From Branchinecta lynchi (lineage: Eukaryota > Arthropoda > Branchiopoda > Anostraca > Branchinectidae), in NCBI GenBank assembly GCA_023053575.1, contig JAKZAP010000004.1:17061624-17125623 (forward strand): a stretch of DNA of 64,000 bases, written 5' to 3'. The position numbers and the translations under genes were made by a program. This document shows positions 26,201-37,722 of the stretch, piece after piece (the first letter of the stretch is position 1; every line of letters begins with the position of its first letter). The notes below the pieces were generated by a model. The model did no database searches. It saw only the letters and a program-made list of their open reading frames with translations, and was not told where the DNA came from.

Positions 26201-29200
26201 AGGGTATGCTAATAAGCCTTGTGGGGGTTTCAGTAAAAACTTCGACTATTATTAGCGGGACTTGCGGCGAGACTGTGTTCCAAATCCTCGGCTTGTAAAG
26301 AGGAATATCCCCGATAGCGCGAGATAGTGTCTATTTCAACCGAGGGGTTGCTCACTTGGTGGGCACTACTGTACATCCCTCTTGTCGATAGTGAGAAGGC
26401 TGAGAGTAGAATTCTATTTAAAAATTGCTTTCACAGCAATGGTGCCGAGTTTTCAATTAACCCTTGCATAATACTGTCGTATACGTAGGATGTAGATATT
26501 AAACACTGCACACTTGATGTAAACGTATTATGAGAGCGAGCAACTCCTCGATTCCATACTGTTTGCAAGGAAGGCTATTTTGAATCATACATTGTTATGC
26601 GGAGAACGGTTGGATTGGATATCTTCTTTAATTTTCCATCATGCCACACACCACACATACACGCACACATACACCTAATATTGTCTGTCACAACAGTTGT
26701 CTGTAATGTTGAGTACAACACGCATCTGAGACGAAATCAAAGCTTAAATCGTGAGATGGGAACAATGAATTAAAAGACAGAATTGTTCTGTTAAAACAGC
26801 TAAGGAACGAAAAATACAAAATGATGTCAACAGATTTATGCGGAACTCATAGAAAGCATTTGGAGCATCTTCAACACTTGGTTTGTTCTTGTAGTGAGTT
26901 GGGGAATCTAAGGAGAGAAGTTTTTGGTAAGGAGGTTATTCAAGAGAGGTCTTAGAAAGATTTGATGGGTAGTAATGTGTTCCAAGAGTTGCGTCGGTTG
27001 GGTAGATTCGTGAAGGTTGCCATGGAACACCGTGAACGTTTTATTGTAGGTTGATGTTGTGGTAGGGATAGGTGTTAGTTTGTTTAATAGTTACTTACTT
27101 ATTAGAAGTATGAGTTGAGTGTTGAACATTTGGATGGGTACATTGCAGTTAGAGTGCTTGTTATTTTTTATATTTTGCCCCGCTATGGCCCATGCGGCTT
27201 TTTTGGAGAATACATTCATTCATAATGGTTTGTGCATTCAAACTAGAAACAAAGAACAATGGAAGCTCCTAAAAATGGCGATCTTACCACGAGAGCCTCG
27301 TTTTTGTTGCAATCGCGCTGCCGCATCGCTGCTGCAGCACTTCTTTGCTTTTGCCCAATATGCGTTCTTAGATTGACTTTCTTCTTGGTTGAAGCGGCAG
27401 CGCTGCAGCATCTTGCAGGGAAGCACGGTCGATGAGCAAGTCCGTGATTCTCGAGAAGCGCTGCCGTCTTCCTCGGAAGCGCTGCAGTGCAAAAACGGAA
27501 GTAGAAAGAATCGGCCGAGAAGTGGACCTGCAGCATGCAACAAAAACGAGGCTCAGTAGTGTATAGGCAATGTCTCATCAAATAGTCCTCATACAGGCTA
27601 GATACAGAAGCGCTGGCTTACCCATATGCAGCGAAGGTAGGATCATAAGCATAGTAGCTAGGCTGGAGACTTGTTGTACCAGTCCAGGCGGCAGCCATAT
27701 CCCCAGCTGCATTCGAGTCCTTGAGTCCATAGGGATTTGTCTGTAAAGAATGTTGATATTAATTATACTAATACTCTGATACATCAAGAACGCGAAAGCT
27801 GAGAAACTTGTGCCGTCTGATTGCCTGCGCGCCAACTTCGATCATCCTTTACCATTTTTTCCCGCTTGTTAGTATCAGTAGAGAGTATACCACGGCCAAG
27901 GCCGTATCCAGGGGGGTTAGGGGGTTGACCCCCCCCCCGAAACAACAAAAATAACTATTTGTATAGGCTTTTCCCTCTGATCTATGTGTTTCTCGAAACG
28001 CACCCCCCCCCCCCCCCCCCGAAATAAATTCCTGGATACGGGCCTGACCACGGCGTATCGAGAAAAATTCGAGGGTATTTTTTACTTAGCACTTTAAACC
28101 GTTTTATTTCGAAACTATGGGCCCATTTATAGAATTTCTTGGCTACATTTTCTGATGAGGAGTGACTACCCGATCCTCCGCTAACATTCGCTACTGCTCA
28201 GCATAAAAGTTATCTTACTGACTCACTTCCCTTTTTCCATGCTTCGCATACCTTGATCAACAACTTCCCGAAAATGGCAACAAAACCAATGCGATGCGAA
28301 AAGGGCCATTCCAGACATCGTATTAATGAGGAGACAACGCATGAATAGTTCATAAAGTTTTTGTCATTTTATAGACAAATGCACTCCGGGCCGAGCCTGG
28401 CTGCGACAGAGGATCGGCGCCCCGATGACGCGCTCCGATAACATCGCTACCTGCCTAATCAACTCGAAACCTATCTCTCTTTATCCGCTAATGATAGGCC
28501 AATACATCAGCTGAACGGCTTTACAACCCTGTTAGAGAGTTGTAACCACCAAGAAGAAGGGAAGTTTAGGAAGGAGTGACCCGTTTGCAGTTCTGGGACA
28601 CAAAATAGTCTAAATCGAGATTAGTGCAAGAGTACTGAAAATGTGTTACAAAGCTTTCCCTATTTACTTTCGTAAATTCCAAAAAGAAGATTCAAGAGAC
28701 CTAAACCGTGAAGTTTACGCGGGTTTTAGCGTATTGGATCTCAGCTGAATTTCAGGAATTTTTATCTTCCAAGCCTTTCTATCTATCCGATTCCACGTTT
28801 TTCCCGTCCTTAAAGGACAAGTCGTAACTGATACTGCGATATTTTGATACTACCACACCATAACTACCCCAGATAACTCCGTACAAGTGGCCGACATTAC
28901 GAACCTTAAAGCACGCATCAGCACCTGATCGGAACATAACAGACAGAAATTGTAAAAATCTTGGCCCGATAAGGTAGTTACGACTTTTCACTTTGTAAAC
29001 GGCCGAGATTCATTTGACATAAAGGCCGCGGCGAAATTCGAAACAACGCGATTAAATGGTCAGTCAGTAGCTCTGTTTATACTTTCGGCGTTAGATGAAT
29101 AAATACCGTATAGAAATCGAACTTTATTGGACAGAAATGGCTGGAACAACTAGTAAATTAAGCATAACAATTATATTTGAAATTCTGATAAATACCGACT

Positions 29201-32200
29201 GTGAACTAACGACCACCAGCTTGTCGTCGCCCCTAACTGGCGCTTCAGCACTATCATCATGTTTTGGCTTGTATACTCCCCTTACGTTTACCTTCCTAGC
29301 TCTCCAGGCGTACTTGATGTAGGAGATGGTTTGTAGCTATGAAAAAGAAAAGAGCAAAACGAATGGGGACACAAAGCCTAAGCTGTAAATAGCCAGATTA
29401 AGAAATGGGATACCAAAACAACTACTTCCGCACTAATGGCGGTGAGTGTGTTGGTCGGGCTTCATGGAGGTCTGTGAGCGGGGCGAGACGATACGAGGGG
29501 GATGAGTAGGAGCTGAACAAGTGAACCAACAAGCGTACGAATGACAAAAGCTTCTGAGGAATTAGAAGACTAAAACTATAACAACTGGAGTCGGCTAACC
29601 CTAGTTTCATCGTCAAAGGTTCTCTCGAAGTTTGGGGAACTACAGAGGGCTCTAGACGCCATTCAATTGCACGTCCTAAAACCCTGTCCGGCTTGAACCT
29701 CGAAATAATTGACGCCAGAGTGGTTCCCGACTTGTTGAACCAGACACTCAAACCCTTTCCACCGTCAGGTACAGGTCGTCGGCTCCACCTGTTGGCACCC
29801 CAAGTCACATCAGTAAGATTTCATATTTTCCGCCACATAGTCAGTTTATTTTTTGCCCGTCCGTTTTTTTTTTCCTTCTTATAAGGTTTGTGGATGACAT
29901 AGAACATTGTTGTTGTTATATTTGTGCATATTTGTTTAATTTGTTTGTGCCTGTCATTTATCTCTTGCTATTGTGGCAATTTCCCATTAATCCAAAGCTA
30001 AACCTAAACGAAAGATGTTGTTTACTTATTTCCTAAAAGTGTGTTTATGTTTGTATTGTATCGGTATTATTTCTTATCTGTTTTTCTTTTCATTTCAAGC
30101 TGCACTCTGTCTGTCTTAACATGCCCTTAGGCAGCGAGGTGGGTAGGCTATAAATAATTTTGGTTTATTACGAACATATCCAACCATTGTTTAGCGTAGT
30201 TTCGTTCTTTTGTGTGTACATCACCTGAAGTTCGTGGCGTTTTAGAAGTACAAGGTGTTCAATTACTAAACACTTTCAACATTTATGCGTCTTCTATTGT
30301 TGTATTTAACGCTTAAGAAAATGTGAGTTACGCTATAACCGTACTAGAAAACAGGCCCAGGCATTTGTTCGGACAGTCTGTATCTACGTACTCTTTCTTC
30401 TAATTGTGATAGGTTATCACCAGGCCTACCCACCGTTGACTACTCCTCGGACTTTTGTTTGTTCAAGATGTGATCCCGCATCTTCTTGACCTACTTATAA
30501 CTTTGTAACAACTCCAGTCAAAAACACTCAAATTATAATCTTTACTTCAACAACGGTCCACTCTAGAGTTGTAAACATTTCCAAGAAGAAAGTTTATCAA
30601 CAATCTTATCAAGTGTCAAAGTTGTTATCAAGGGAATTTTTTAGATTGAGTGACACATCGGACTTCGTCACCGGTCTGGTGGAATATCGGTAGCGTTTCT
30701 AACATGGAAATCGCATCTATGTTTTATCCATCGTCCAAACGGAGGCGGTTCAACAAAGTGATGGAGGATGGAAAACGATGTTAGGTTACAACACATCATC
30801 TAATTGTCCCGATAAGAAAGATGTCACACTTTGACAGTACGCGGCGGAGTCAAAGACAGAATCTACCTATGAAAACGCGTGGATGTGGAAAACACGATAA
30901 AGCTGAGTGTGTAAATAACGGGCAATTTTTGAACCTTGTTATTGGAAAACAAGATAACAGAAAACATATGGTACAGGGTCTGGTTTCATCTTTTTGGTGC
31001 TCTGTCTTGGAAGTCAGAGCGTATTAAGCCGATTTCACGTTGTCGCGTTGAGTCTTTCACACTGGGCTACCTCTGGGTCGTGATTGCAGCGACGCAACCC
31101 AAAGCTTCCACAGACAAATAAAACGCAACGCTAGGATAGAAGCAAGTTCTATTCTTCATGCGTTGGGTCGATGCGTTTGCATCAGATTTTTATTGAGAAA
31201 TGGAAGTTTTCGAAGAAAAACTGGAGAAAATCCTACTAATGATGAAGAAAAACTTACTAAGGATGAAATAAACGAAAATTCAGCAGAAGAAACCGATAAA
31301 GGAACAGGTAAATCCGCGTTCAGCACGAAAGCTACACTCTCAGGTGTGAAAGGTACGCTACGCAACCTGTAACGCAACACAAGATAAACGCATACGCAAC
31401 GAATCGCAACAACCCGTCAATGAGAAAGCGGCTTAACGGTTAATTTGAACCATGTTATCGTGTACAGATAACAGATAATGCGAGTGCAGGAGTCGTATCC
31501 AGGACTTTATTTCGGGGCGGGTCTAATCCGAGATCTCATCTATTCCTAACAATAAAACAAGAACATAGATCAGAGTTTAAAGCCCATGAAAAAATAAATA
31601 TTCCTTGATCCTAAGCTGACTTTGAAACATATTCAAATAATGCCCCTACCAACAATATTCCACCAGTTGCAATACTCCAGCCACCCTACGGAACTAAAGA
31701 TAGAAGTTTATAGTTGTATAGTAGTTTGACATGGCAAAACGGAAACGTCAGCTGAAATTTCATTAGAGCTATATTTTGGCCCTTCTTGGCAAGGGTCCTC
31801 AAAGGCTTTGGGCTCAAAGCCGCTGAAGTTGGAAAAACGAACTTGCGGAAAAACAAAATAAAGATATTTAACGCTAAGCTAGAATCTTTAGTTAGTTTTT
31901 TGCCCCGTTTTGCCCTGTCAAATATGATTCGCAGTCAGCTTGGGCTGAAGGAGTATGTATAATAGTTATTATACAGAGGCATAATAGTTATAAGCTTGAC
32001 GTATTTCAAGCTTATATTTTCATAAACATGAATGAGTTATTGAACGTGTTATTACAATTCTTTTATCTCGGAAAACAAAAATATAAAGAGTAAACAAACA
32101 CTTACCAAAGATGAGTAAAACGCTGCACTATCAACACCAAGACTTGGGTAGGGATTTTGCTCAGTTGAAGGGTAAGCTGCACTGTACATGCCAACTCCAG

Positions 32201-33251
32201 AAAGCCCCATTCCGACTCCCATGCTTGAAACAAGGCGAGCGGCGGGACTATTGTAAGCGTTGGCCATTAATCGGTCGTACTGGCAAGAGCAGACCGGTTG
32301 CCCTGTAACCGGATCGGTGCCTAGTGGTCGACCACCGTCGCAGCAAGGTGAACCGACGGCATTCCCGCCAGCGGGGGAAGCGGCGCCGGCAGACCCCGTC
32401 GGTGAACTGGCGGGTCCCGAGTGTGCCGGCGGGGATACTGAGCAGGACGAGCCAACGGTGCTGCCAACGTTGTTATGGATGGCAATCTGCAATTTTTATT
32501 TTGTTTACATCGAAAAATTGCTCAGTAGGGGGAGAGGGATGTTCAGCAAATATAATAATTTCACAGCAATGGTTTCAAACAGATAGGCAGGAAAGACATA
32601 AAAACTCAAAACACTTTGTAACGACAACTGTGGCAGCTTCGAACGAGTAAACGATTACAGGATGAGCCGACGGCAGGCCGTATTTTTGTTTTGGTAGTTT
32701 ATGCGAAAGTTCAGCCTACTAAAAAGTCCACTGTTGTCTTATTAATTTCGGTCGGATCTCGCCAAGGTTCTAGAAATTCTGATTCGACACTAGCCTACTT
32801 GTTATGAGAGAAAGGACCTATAAGCGTTGGTCCTCTTAAAAGGACCTGTAATTGTAAGCTTCGGGAAATAGACGATGAAACACGAGAAAATAAATGGTTT
32901 GATAGGAATTATTCCCATACGTCGGTTTGATTATAGACCAGGAATGTAACGTTTTAGAAGTTACTTTAGTGTACTTCTGTACAGCTAGTGTTGTATGACT
33001 GTGAGAGTTTAATCCCCTTTCGTGGACATGAAGTGCTTCTTGTCTATTCACTTGGGCTGCTTTATTCAGCAAAATAGCTTAAAATAAGAAATTTAGAAAT
33101 GGCGCAGTGAACCGGATCGTTTAGTCACGGTTTCGTATTAAAAACCTGCCATTCATTCCAGATGTTACAATCAGAAATGAAAACATACCTGTGATGCATT
33201 TCCATATGGATAACCGGAAAACTGAGTATAAGCTGACATGGCACTTGTCAT
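22704..33251 (-). CDS. Irx: Iroquois homeobox gene B, complete, six coding exons
   Basis: Join of 33251-33189, 32486-32106, 27740-27622, 26142-25983, 24690-24510 and 23251-22704 gives about 483 residues in one frame, every junction GT-AG with matching phases (0,0,2,0,1). Order seen: short N-terminus; Cys-rich motif CCDGG...TDPVTGQ...CSCQYD; Tyr/Ala-rich linker; TALE homeodomain (about 195-257) with the PYP loop extension and WFANARRR in helix 3, Ala at the position before Asn51; acidic stretch (about 267-285); [11 protein letters not shown] (347-357); Ser/Pro/Gly/Asn-rich tail with NGLNQ. This is the Iroquois class, whose members are nuclear DNA-binding transcription factors that pattern neural and other territories. 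Length fits the family. It lies directly upstream of a second Irx gene on the same strand and divergent from a Sowah gene. Which Irx paralogue it is cannot be told here. Confidence 0.95.
23252..24509 (-). other. Irx B intron 5
   Basis: 1258 bases, phase 1. Contains an AT dinucleotide tract (about 23757-23770) inside an AT-rich stretch. No repeat family recognised. Confidence 0.75.
24510..24690 (-). CDS. Irx: Irx B coding exon 5, recognition helix and acidic region
   Basis: 60 codons plus one base. Acceptor GAACAG, donor GTGAGT. It starts [20 protein letters not shown], the recognition helix that Irx proteins share almost without change, then [16 protein letters not shown] and a run of Asp/Glu/Lys to about residue 290. 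The acidic region downstream of the homeodomain is a family feature. Confidence 0.97.
24691..25982 (-). other. Irx B intron 4 (inside the homeodomain)
   Basis: 1292 bases, phase 0. Holds a 5'-truncated hAT-like short element (25763-25854) with a poly-C run of about 20. Otherwise unremarkable. Confidence 0.75.
25763..25854 (+). mobile_element. hAT-like short element, 5'-truncated
   Basis: Keeps the core from CTGATCTATGTGTTTTTTG to the right end CCTGGATACGGGCCTG; the left end is missing. Irx B intron 4. Confidence 0.8.
25983..26142 (-). CDS. Irx: Irx B coding exon 4, first two thirds of the TALE homeodomain
   Basis: One base plus 53 codons, acceptor CCGTAG, donor GTGAGC. It carries [30 protein letters not shown] and [13 protein letters not shown]. 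The three-residue PYP loop extension and RKNATRE arm are diagnostic of the Iroquois class. The intron cuts the homeodomain after TLTQ, just before helix 3. Confidence 0.97.
26850..27232 (+). mobile_element. LINE 3' end, degenerate, Irx B intron 3
   Basis: [20 protein letters not shown] followed after a stop by [20 protein letters not shown], then CCCCGCTATGGCCCATGCGG and a CATTCATT tail. Same family and layout as the 35886 copy. Confidence 0.68.
27293..27554. mobile_element. Inverted-repeat element, Irx B intron 3
   Basis: GAGCCTCGTTTTTGTTGCA at the left end and TGCAACAAAAACGAGGCTC at the right: a perfect 19-bp inverted repeat. The interior is rich in GCTGCAGC and GCGCTGC words with internal partial palindromes. 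Confidence 0.78.
27622..27740 (-). CDS. Irx: Irx B coding exon 3, linker before the homeodomain
   Basis: 39 codons plus two bases (phase 2). Acceptor TTTACAG, donor GTAAGC. It encodes [14 protein letters not shown]... and [14 protein letters not shown], the Tyr/Ala-rich segment that precedes the homeodomain in Irx proteins. The homologous exon of gene A starts and ends in the same phases and shares LKD and the Y-DP--AA pattern. Confidence 0.9.
27897..28046 (+). mobile_element. hAT-like short element in Irx B intron 2, perfect target duplication
   Basis: Same ends; perfect 8-bp duplication ACCACGGC (27889-27896, 28047-28054). At 150 bp it is the shortest complete copy. Confidence 0.92.
31024..31436. 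mobile_element. TTAA-flanked element with ~27-bp inverted ends, Irx B intron 2
   Basis: Left TTAAGCCGATTTCACGTTG and, read from the other strand, TTAAGCCGCTTTCTCATTG. Both ends carry TTAA. 413 bp, no meaningful coding capacity. Different sequence from the 22266/38930 pair. Confidence 0.7.
31487..31592 (-). mobile_element. hAT-like short element, degraded fragment
   Basis: GTCGTATCCAGGACTTTATT followed by GGGGCGGG and ACATAGATCAGAG: reverse-orientation end and core of the same family, with the other end lost. Confidence 0.6.
31595..31956 (+). mobile_element. TTGGCAAGGG family copy, Irx B intron 2
   Basis: Starts TTCCTTGATCCTAAGCTGAC and ends GATTCGCAGTCAGCTTGGGC, with CCCTTCTTGGCAAGGGTCCT inside. 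Flanking bases not conserved enough to call a target duplication. Confidence 0.68.
32106..32486 (-). CDS. Irx: Irx B coding exon 2, Cys-rich N-terminal motif
   Basis: 127 codons, phase 0 at both ends, acceptor TTGCAG before 32486 and donor GTAAGT after 32106. A Ser/Gly/Ala-rich start leads to [18 protein letters not shown] and then [10 protein letters not shown], the conserved N-terminal motif of invertebrate Iroquois proteins, followed by an Ala/Ser/Tyr-rich linker ([24 protein letters not shown]). GC content is visibly higher than in the flanking introns. In gene A the same region is split over two exons. Confidence 0.93.
32487..33188 (-). other. Irx B intron 1
   Basis: 702 bases, phase 0. 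Nothing recognised beyond the splice sites. Confidence 0.75.
33189..33251 (-). CDS. Irx: Irx B coding exon 1 (start codon)
   Basis: 21 codons, [18 protein letters not shown].., followed by a GTATGT donor in phase 0. Tyr/Gly/Pro-rich N-termini of this kind open many Irx proteins. The first ATG (33251-33249) has C at -3, whereas the in-frame ATG four codons on (33239-33237) has G at -3, so translation could begin at residue 5. Either start gives the same protein apart from four residues. Confidence 0.85.
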
Positions 33252-33529
33252 TCGGATCTCCTTCACAACCGTTCGTTCGTCAGAATTACTGGAGCTTGTG
33301 AATAAAACGGTCTCTATTGTCCCAAAAAGTTACCAGCTCGCACTCTCACTGATCCAATCCTTCGCTAGAGCACATAATGAAACTCTGTTCTATTCAAGCT
33401 GACACCCGGTGACAACCAAACAAAAGGGATTAGCAACCCTTATCGCTATGGAACACGACCGGAACTCGCCAAACGTACTCTGATGTTCAACACAAACTGA
33501 AACAATCGTATACGACATGTGATGTTCGT

Positions 33530-33640
33530 TGTCATGTATAGAGAACACCACCTTGTCAGCAGCCGAGCCAATCACGGAGGGAGCTGGCAACTCTCGGCTG
33601 CATAGCCCCGCCCTTGATGACAAGTTCTGGCCAATGAGAA
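33530..33640 (-). promoter_or_regulatory. Putative Irx B promoter: two CCAAT boxes and a GC box
   Basis: CCAAT at 33568-33572 and 33631-33635 and CCCCGCCC at 33606-33613 lie 320-385 bases upstream of the Irx B start codon. A weak TATA-like CTATACAT reads on the minus strand near 33532-33541. No transcript start is known; this is motif clustering only. Confidence 0.35.
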
Positions 33641-35504
33641 TAAGTCGTCATGGAAATTCGCGCATCGTTTCGTCGCTTCATGAACACCGTGACACCCGGT
33701 CGATATCATCGAGTTACATCGAGTATCAATGCTCAAGCTGATGTATACAAACGACAGAATTAGCGATGAGATCCTCATGAATAGTGGCTGAAAATCTAGG
33801 AAATGCGGTCGGAAAGGCTAAGAAAAACGAAAGTCACTAACCAAGTAACAGTTAATGAGACAGAAAACGACAAAGCCGTCCAAGGGACATCAGTCAGGAA
33901 CGCTTTCCACCAACAAGTTATTCGTTTCCTACGGCATAATGTTTGCATATTCTTGCAGCTCGGCTATTCCTACATTTGTTTTCGTAAATGAGACTAAAAC
34001 AGAGATACAGCAGATGACGAGGTAGGCAGTTTACTTCTGAATAAACACATACACGGTATTTCACAGCTACACGGGAAGCTGAAAAGTATCTACAAAGAAC
34101 AAATCATCAAACTCTCAACTAAATTAAGTGTCGGAACGTCAATCTTGAAAATAGATACTGAGTTTTAATACTAAATTTAATACTTTTCGAATGCAGGTCG
34201 CATTTTTGCCATAGAAAAGAATCGACTTGACAAGCTTGTTGAGTCCGTGTGGTGTTTCAGTTTGACAATTTGCAGTGTAATACGAAGATGATGATGAAAT
34301 GAAGATGAAATTTTATTTACGCACTTAAGAAGAGGAAAATAGTGCAGTACATACAAAGAATACGAAAAAATAGACTGAGCTTTCAATAATGTAGTAAATG
34401 CACAAGATCAAAAAATAAACATTAAAAAAAGGAAAGGGACTAATCAGGTCTAAAAAATCTTCTTCCTATATGGAATGCAGAGAAATGGCCAAGGGCAGAA
34501 ACGTGAAGGTCCTGGGCAATTGCATATAACTTTACACAAGGGTCAGAGGGCAAAAAAGTTGTAGTCGAGGTTGTAGTTACACGGGAATCCTATAACGTCG
34601 AGGAAGGTACAAGAGAAATTTACAATATCTGAAATAATAAGTCTTGATACATTTTATATCTTTTTGTCTCAGAATACCAAAAATTCAGTAAAGGTTGCAG
34701 ACAGAGGGAGAACAATTTTTTTTATTTATTATGTAAACTACGAATGGCTTTTCTGTTATACCTTCCTCTATTTGGAACTATTTCTCCATAATAGTTCCAA
34801 GAATGGCAAATGAAAACATCAGAGTAAAGAAGTATACCAAGGGCTGAATGAGCGTCATGACGCAACGATAATTTGTCCATGCCAATAATTTGTCCAATCT
34901 CCAAAGTTATATAAGTGAGTACTGAGACTGCAGTATGCATTCTGATGTGGTCCTTAAATAGAGATCCAGGGCCCGAGGCAGTTAACATAGTCAATGTCCC
35001 CTTTTTGGTAATTTAGCAATAAAAAAAAACTTTGCTTTTATTTGTATTTATTCATTTTATCATTATAGAAGCAGACTTTGAAATGAAATAGACAAGTACC
35101 AACTATGCTTTAATACGGAAAAAATAACGGGATTTGCAGCGCTCTTGATTTTTACCAAAATACTATGTTATTGTCATGGAAATTAAACAAAAACAAAATG
35201 ATGTATCTCTGTTATTGTAATTGGTCGCGTACGACCCTGTTTCTGACTCAAGAAAAGTCTGCTAGGATATTCTTCAGTTATATTCTGGCCCTTCTTGGCG
35301 AGCAATTTCTAAGGAGTAATTCCTCAAAATAGATATTTATGCTAGAGAAGCTGGAAGCTTCAGTTATTTAGTGTAGGTTTGTTTCCTCCAACTACAGCAG
35401 CGTTGTTCTTTTGGTTTTTAGTGGCATTTCGTTGTGGTTTGTTGGTTCCGAATCTTTTTCCTGTTCGTATTGTAGTGGAAATCGTGATTTAGTTTGTTTT
35501 TCGC

Positions 35505-35670
35505 TGAGGACGGTTTACCGGAAGTGCAACCGAAATATCAAAAACTACATTTATCCCTCGCACATCATCTTAGAGGAACTAGCTGACCAAGAAAAAAAAA
35601 ATGAAAATCACATTTTTCTATTTCTTTTTCAATGAATGGTCAGCTTGGTTTTAAACCTTATATGCCTGAA
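35505..35670 (+). repeat. Dispersed repeat shared with 4484-4620
   Basis: Same blocks as the 4484 copy, ending AATGGTCAGCTTGGTTTTAA; that block appears in the reverse sense at the start of the 4484 copy, suggesting a foldback-type parent. Confidence 0.68.
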
Positions 35671-35885
35671 AAGGACGAAGAAGTGCCGAAATATGACTGA
35701 AGAATGTCCCACCTGAACTTTTGTTTTTAAGCCATTTTTATACAACAGTTGTTGCGGATTCCAATATTGTTTATGATATGACCTTTCTAAGTGTTAATTT
35801 TTCGTTACACAAACATAAATATTTGTGGCATCGGTCATACCATTTAACACAACGGTTCTCATCCATGTTTTGGGTCTTACATATA

Positions 35886-36199
35886 CTTTTGTCCTATGTG
35901 CGGTGAAGAGGACGAAACTGTAGCTCATTTAGTGTGTGAATGTGTGGAATTGAATGAATGGAGAAGGGAGGTATTGGTGAGAGAGAATATAATGAAGAAT
36001 GATGGTAAGGCTGATGAAGGATGAACGTTTTCTTACAATGAAAAAGCTTGGACGTTTCTTGAGGCTTCGATGGAGGGTAGAACGAGATTTTTAGAATAAG
36101 GAGGAGTGTTTGTAATTTCTATAATTTAGTGTACTTGGACAGTTTTTGTTGCCACAGCCCTCATGCTTTTTTTTTAAATATATTCTATTCTATTCTATA
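35886..36199 (+). mobile_element. LINE retrotransposon 3' end, degenerate
   Basis: Reads FCPMCGEEDETVAHLVCECV then ELNEWRREVLVRENIMKND before a stop: the CxxC...H...C zinc-knuckle pattern at the C-terminus of LINE reverse transcriptase ORFs. Followed by GTTGCCACAGCCCTCATGC and an (ATTCT)n tail at about 36178-36199. Old and truncated. Confidence 0.72.
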
Positions 36200-37062
36200 A
36201 CTTCTGACAGTGAATCAGATGGAGAACTCAGCCATTTTTGCCGTTACTGCCGCCAGAACTCAGTAGTTATGTTTCAATAGTTGCTAGCCCTCCGTCGGTC
36301 TTCATAATTTCTTCTAGGAGTCGTGGACTGATTAGCACTTTAGCTGCAATCCATTGTTTACAATCAGAGAAAACTCGAAGTTAGTTTTAGATTGGACTGA
36401 GATCTTAGAAAATGCTAAGAGCTATTTACCTTTTTTGTATCATACTATGAAGTCACCAAAAGCTAAGATTCTAAGCAAGGTTCGCCGGGTTTTTCTGAGG
36501 TTATTTGTCGTTATTTATTCGTTATTGTCTGTCTTAAGAAAAGGCTAAATTATTGGGCGCTAGAACCAGGAACGACTGCGAAGAAATGTAGAACTTGCTG
36601 TATATAGCTTGGTGCTGAGAGAGTCATGTGCTAATGGGATGCACCAAGATCAATTAACTGACTAATTTCTTTTTCAATGTGAAGTAATACATGAAGATTA
36701 TGTAGGCTAGAACTCCTTGAAAAGTGAGATCAATCGCCTACGCTGGACGGAAACAGTTGGAAGCAAGCGAACTCATAACTAACATGCACTCAGCCATTCG
36801 GCCTTACAACTTTCCTTCTTTACCAAACAAGTTTCCCTAGTCCCACTCCTCATAAAAAAAAAATATTACTCGATGCTACCCCCTCTAAAACAAAGAAAGT
36901 AAAACAAAATTTAATGCTTCTCCAGCAAATATCAGTTTTGGTTATTTTTAAAATTAAATGGTTTCCAAGGTCAAATTTGGGATTAGAAGATGGAGCTTTT
37001 CCTCGTACCGCCGTTTTCTTTCCAGCTCCGTATCACCCCCATTCCCAACGTGGAAAGCGGAA

Positions 37063-37722
37063 TCTGCTTTGCCTGGACAAGGCCCAAACCGGAAAGTTTG
37101 TTAAAATTAAAATGTTGTATTTGGAGTTGATTAGATGTTCGATTTAGGGCAAGACATGTTGAACACTTATGTGAAAACAATTTTCTACCCGGACATGTAG
37201 TTCGCCCGGAATCCGGCCAAAACCGGACAATTGTTAGAAGTTAAAGTTTTATTTCTGGTTGATTAGGTAACCGATTCAGGGGTAAGAAGAGATGCTGAAT
37301 CCGTATGTGATAATCATATTTTACCCAGACATATAGTTCGACCGGAATCCGGTTGGAGTCGGAAAATTTGTTATAAGGTAAATTTTTATTTGAAGTTGAT
37401 TAGATGTTCATTATTGGGGAAAGAAGATACCCTGAGTTCGTTTTTGAGCTTTCTTTTTTCGCCGGACAAGTAGTTCTGGAGTTCGCCCGAAACCGGGAAG
37501 TTGGCAGAAGTGGCAGGAAGTTTTCGTCAAAACAGATATGACTTTTAGGGGTAAACACACATGCTGAATCCAAATCTGAACTTGGTTTTCTCAGATGATT
37601 AGCTATTTGGCCTTTATCTTTTTCTGAATTTTTAATTATAAAAATGTTCAAGGAGTCTGGCACAGTTGTCTGGATCAGATATTGAATTTTTGGGATCCCA
37701 TCGGAACCTTTGGTCTTGTTTA
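37063..37722 (+). repeat. Modular repeat, GGGATCCC family, 5'-truncated copy
   Basis: Starts inside a unit (GGCCCAAACCGGAAAGTTTG) and keeps several ~130-bp units and the 3' end GGGATCCCATCGGAACC. The GGGATCCCAAAACG head is missing. Confidence 0.8.

Larger units (their letters stand above)
26143..27621 (-). other. Irx B intron 3
   Basis: 1479 bases, phase 2. Contains a CA-rich microsatellite (about 26640-26690), a LINE 3' remnant (26850-27232) and an inverted-repeat element (27293-27554). Confidence 0.75.
27741..32105 (-). other. Irx B intron 2 (4.4 kb)
   Basis: Holds a hAT-like short element (27897-28046), a TTAA element (31024-31436), a degraded hAT-like fragment (31487-31592) and a foldback-family copy (31595-31956). 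The middle (28050-31000) shows no repeat or coding signal I can support; it is the longest non-repetitive intronic stretch of the Irx genes and so a candidate for regulatory sequence. Confidence 0.65.

Noticed and set aside
29422..29808. 128-codon minus-strand ORF in Irx B intron 2
   Set aside because: No recognisable domain, no good splice sites and no repeat match; an ORF of this length can occur by chance in 64 kb on two strands.
32260..32650. Two 108-codon ORFs on the plus strand
   Set aside because: Antisense shadows of Irx B exon 2, whose GC-rich codons keep other frames open.
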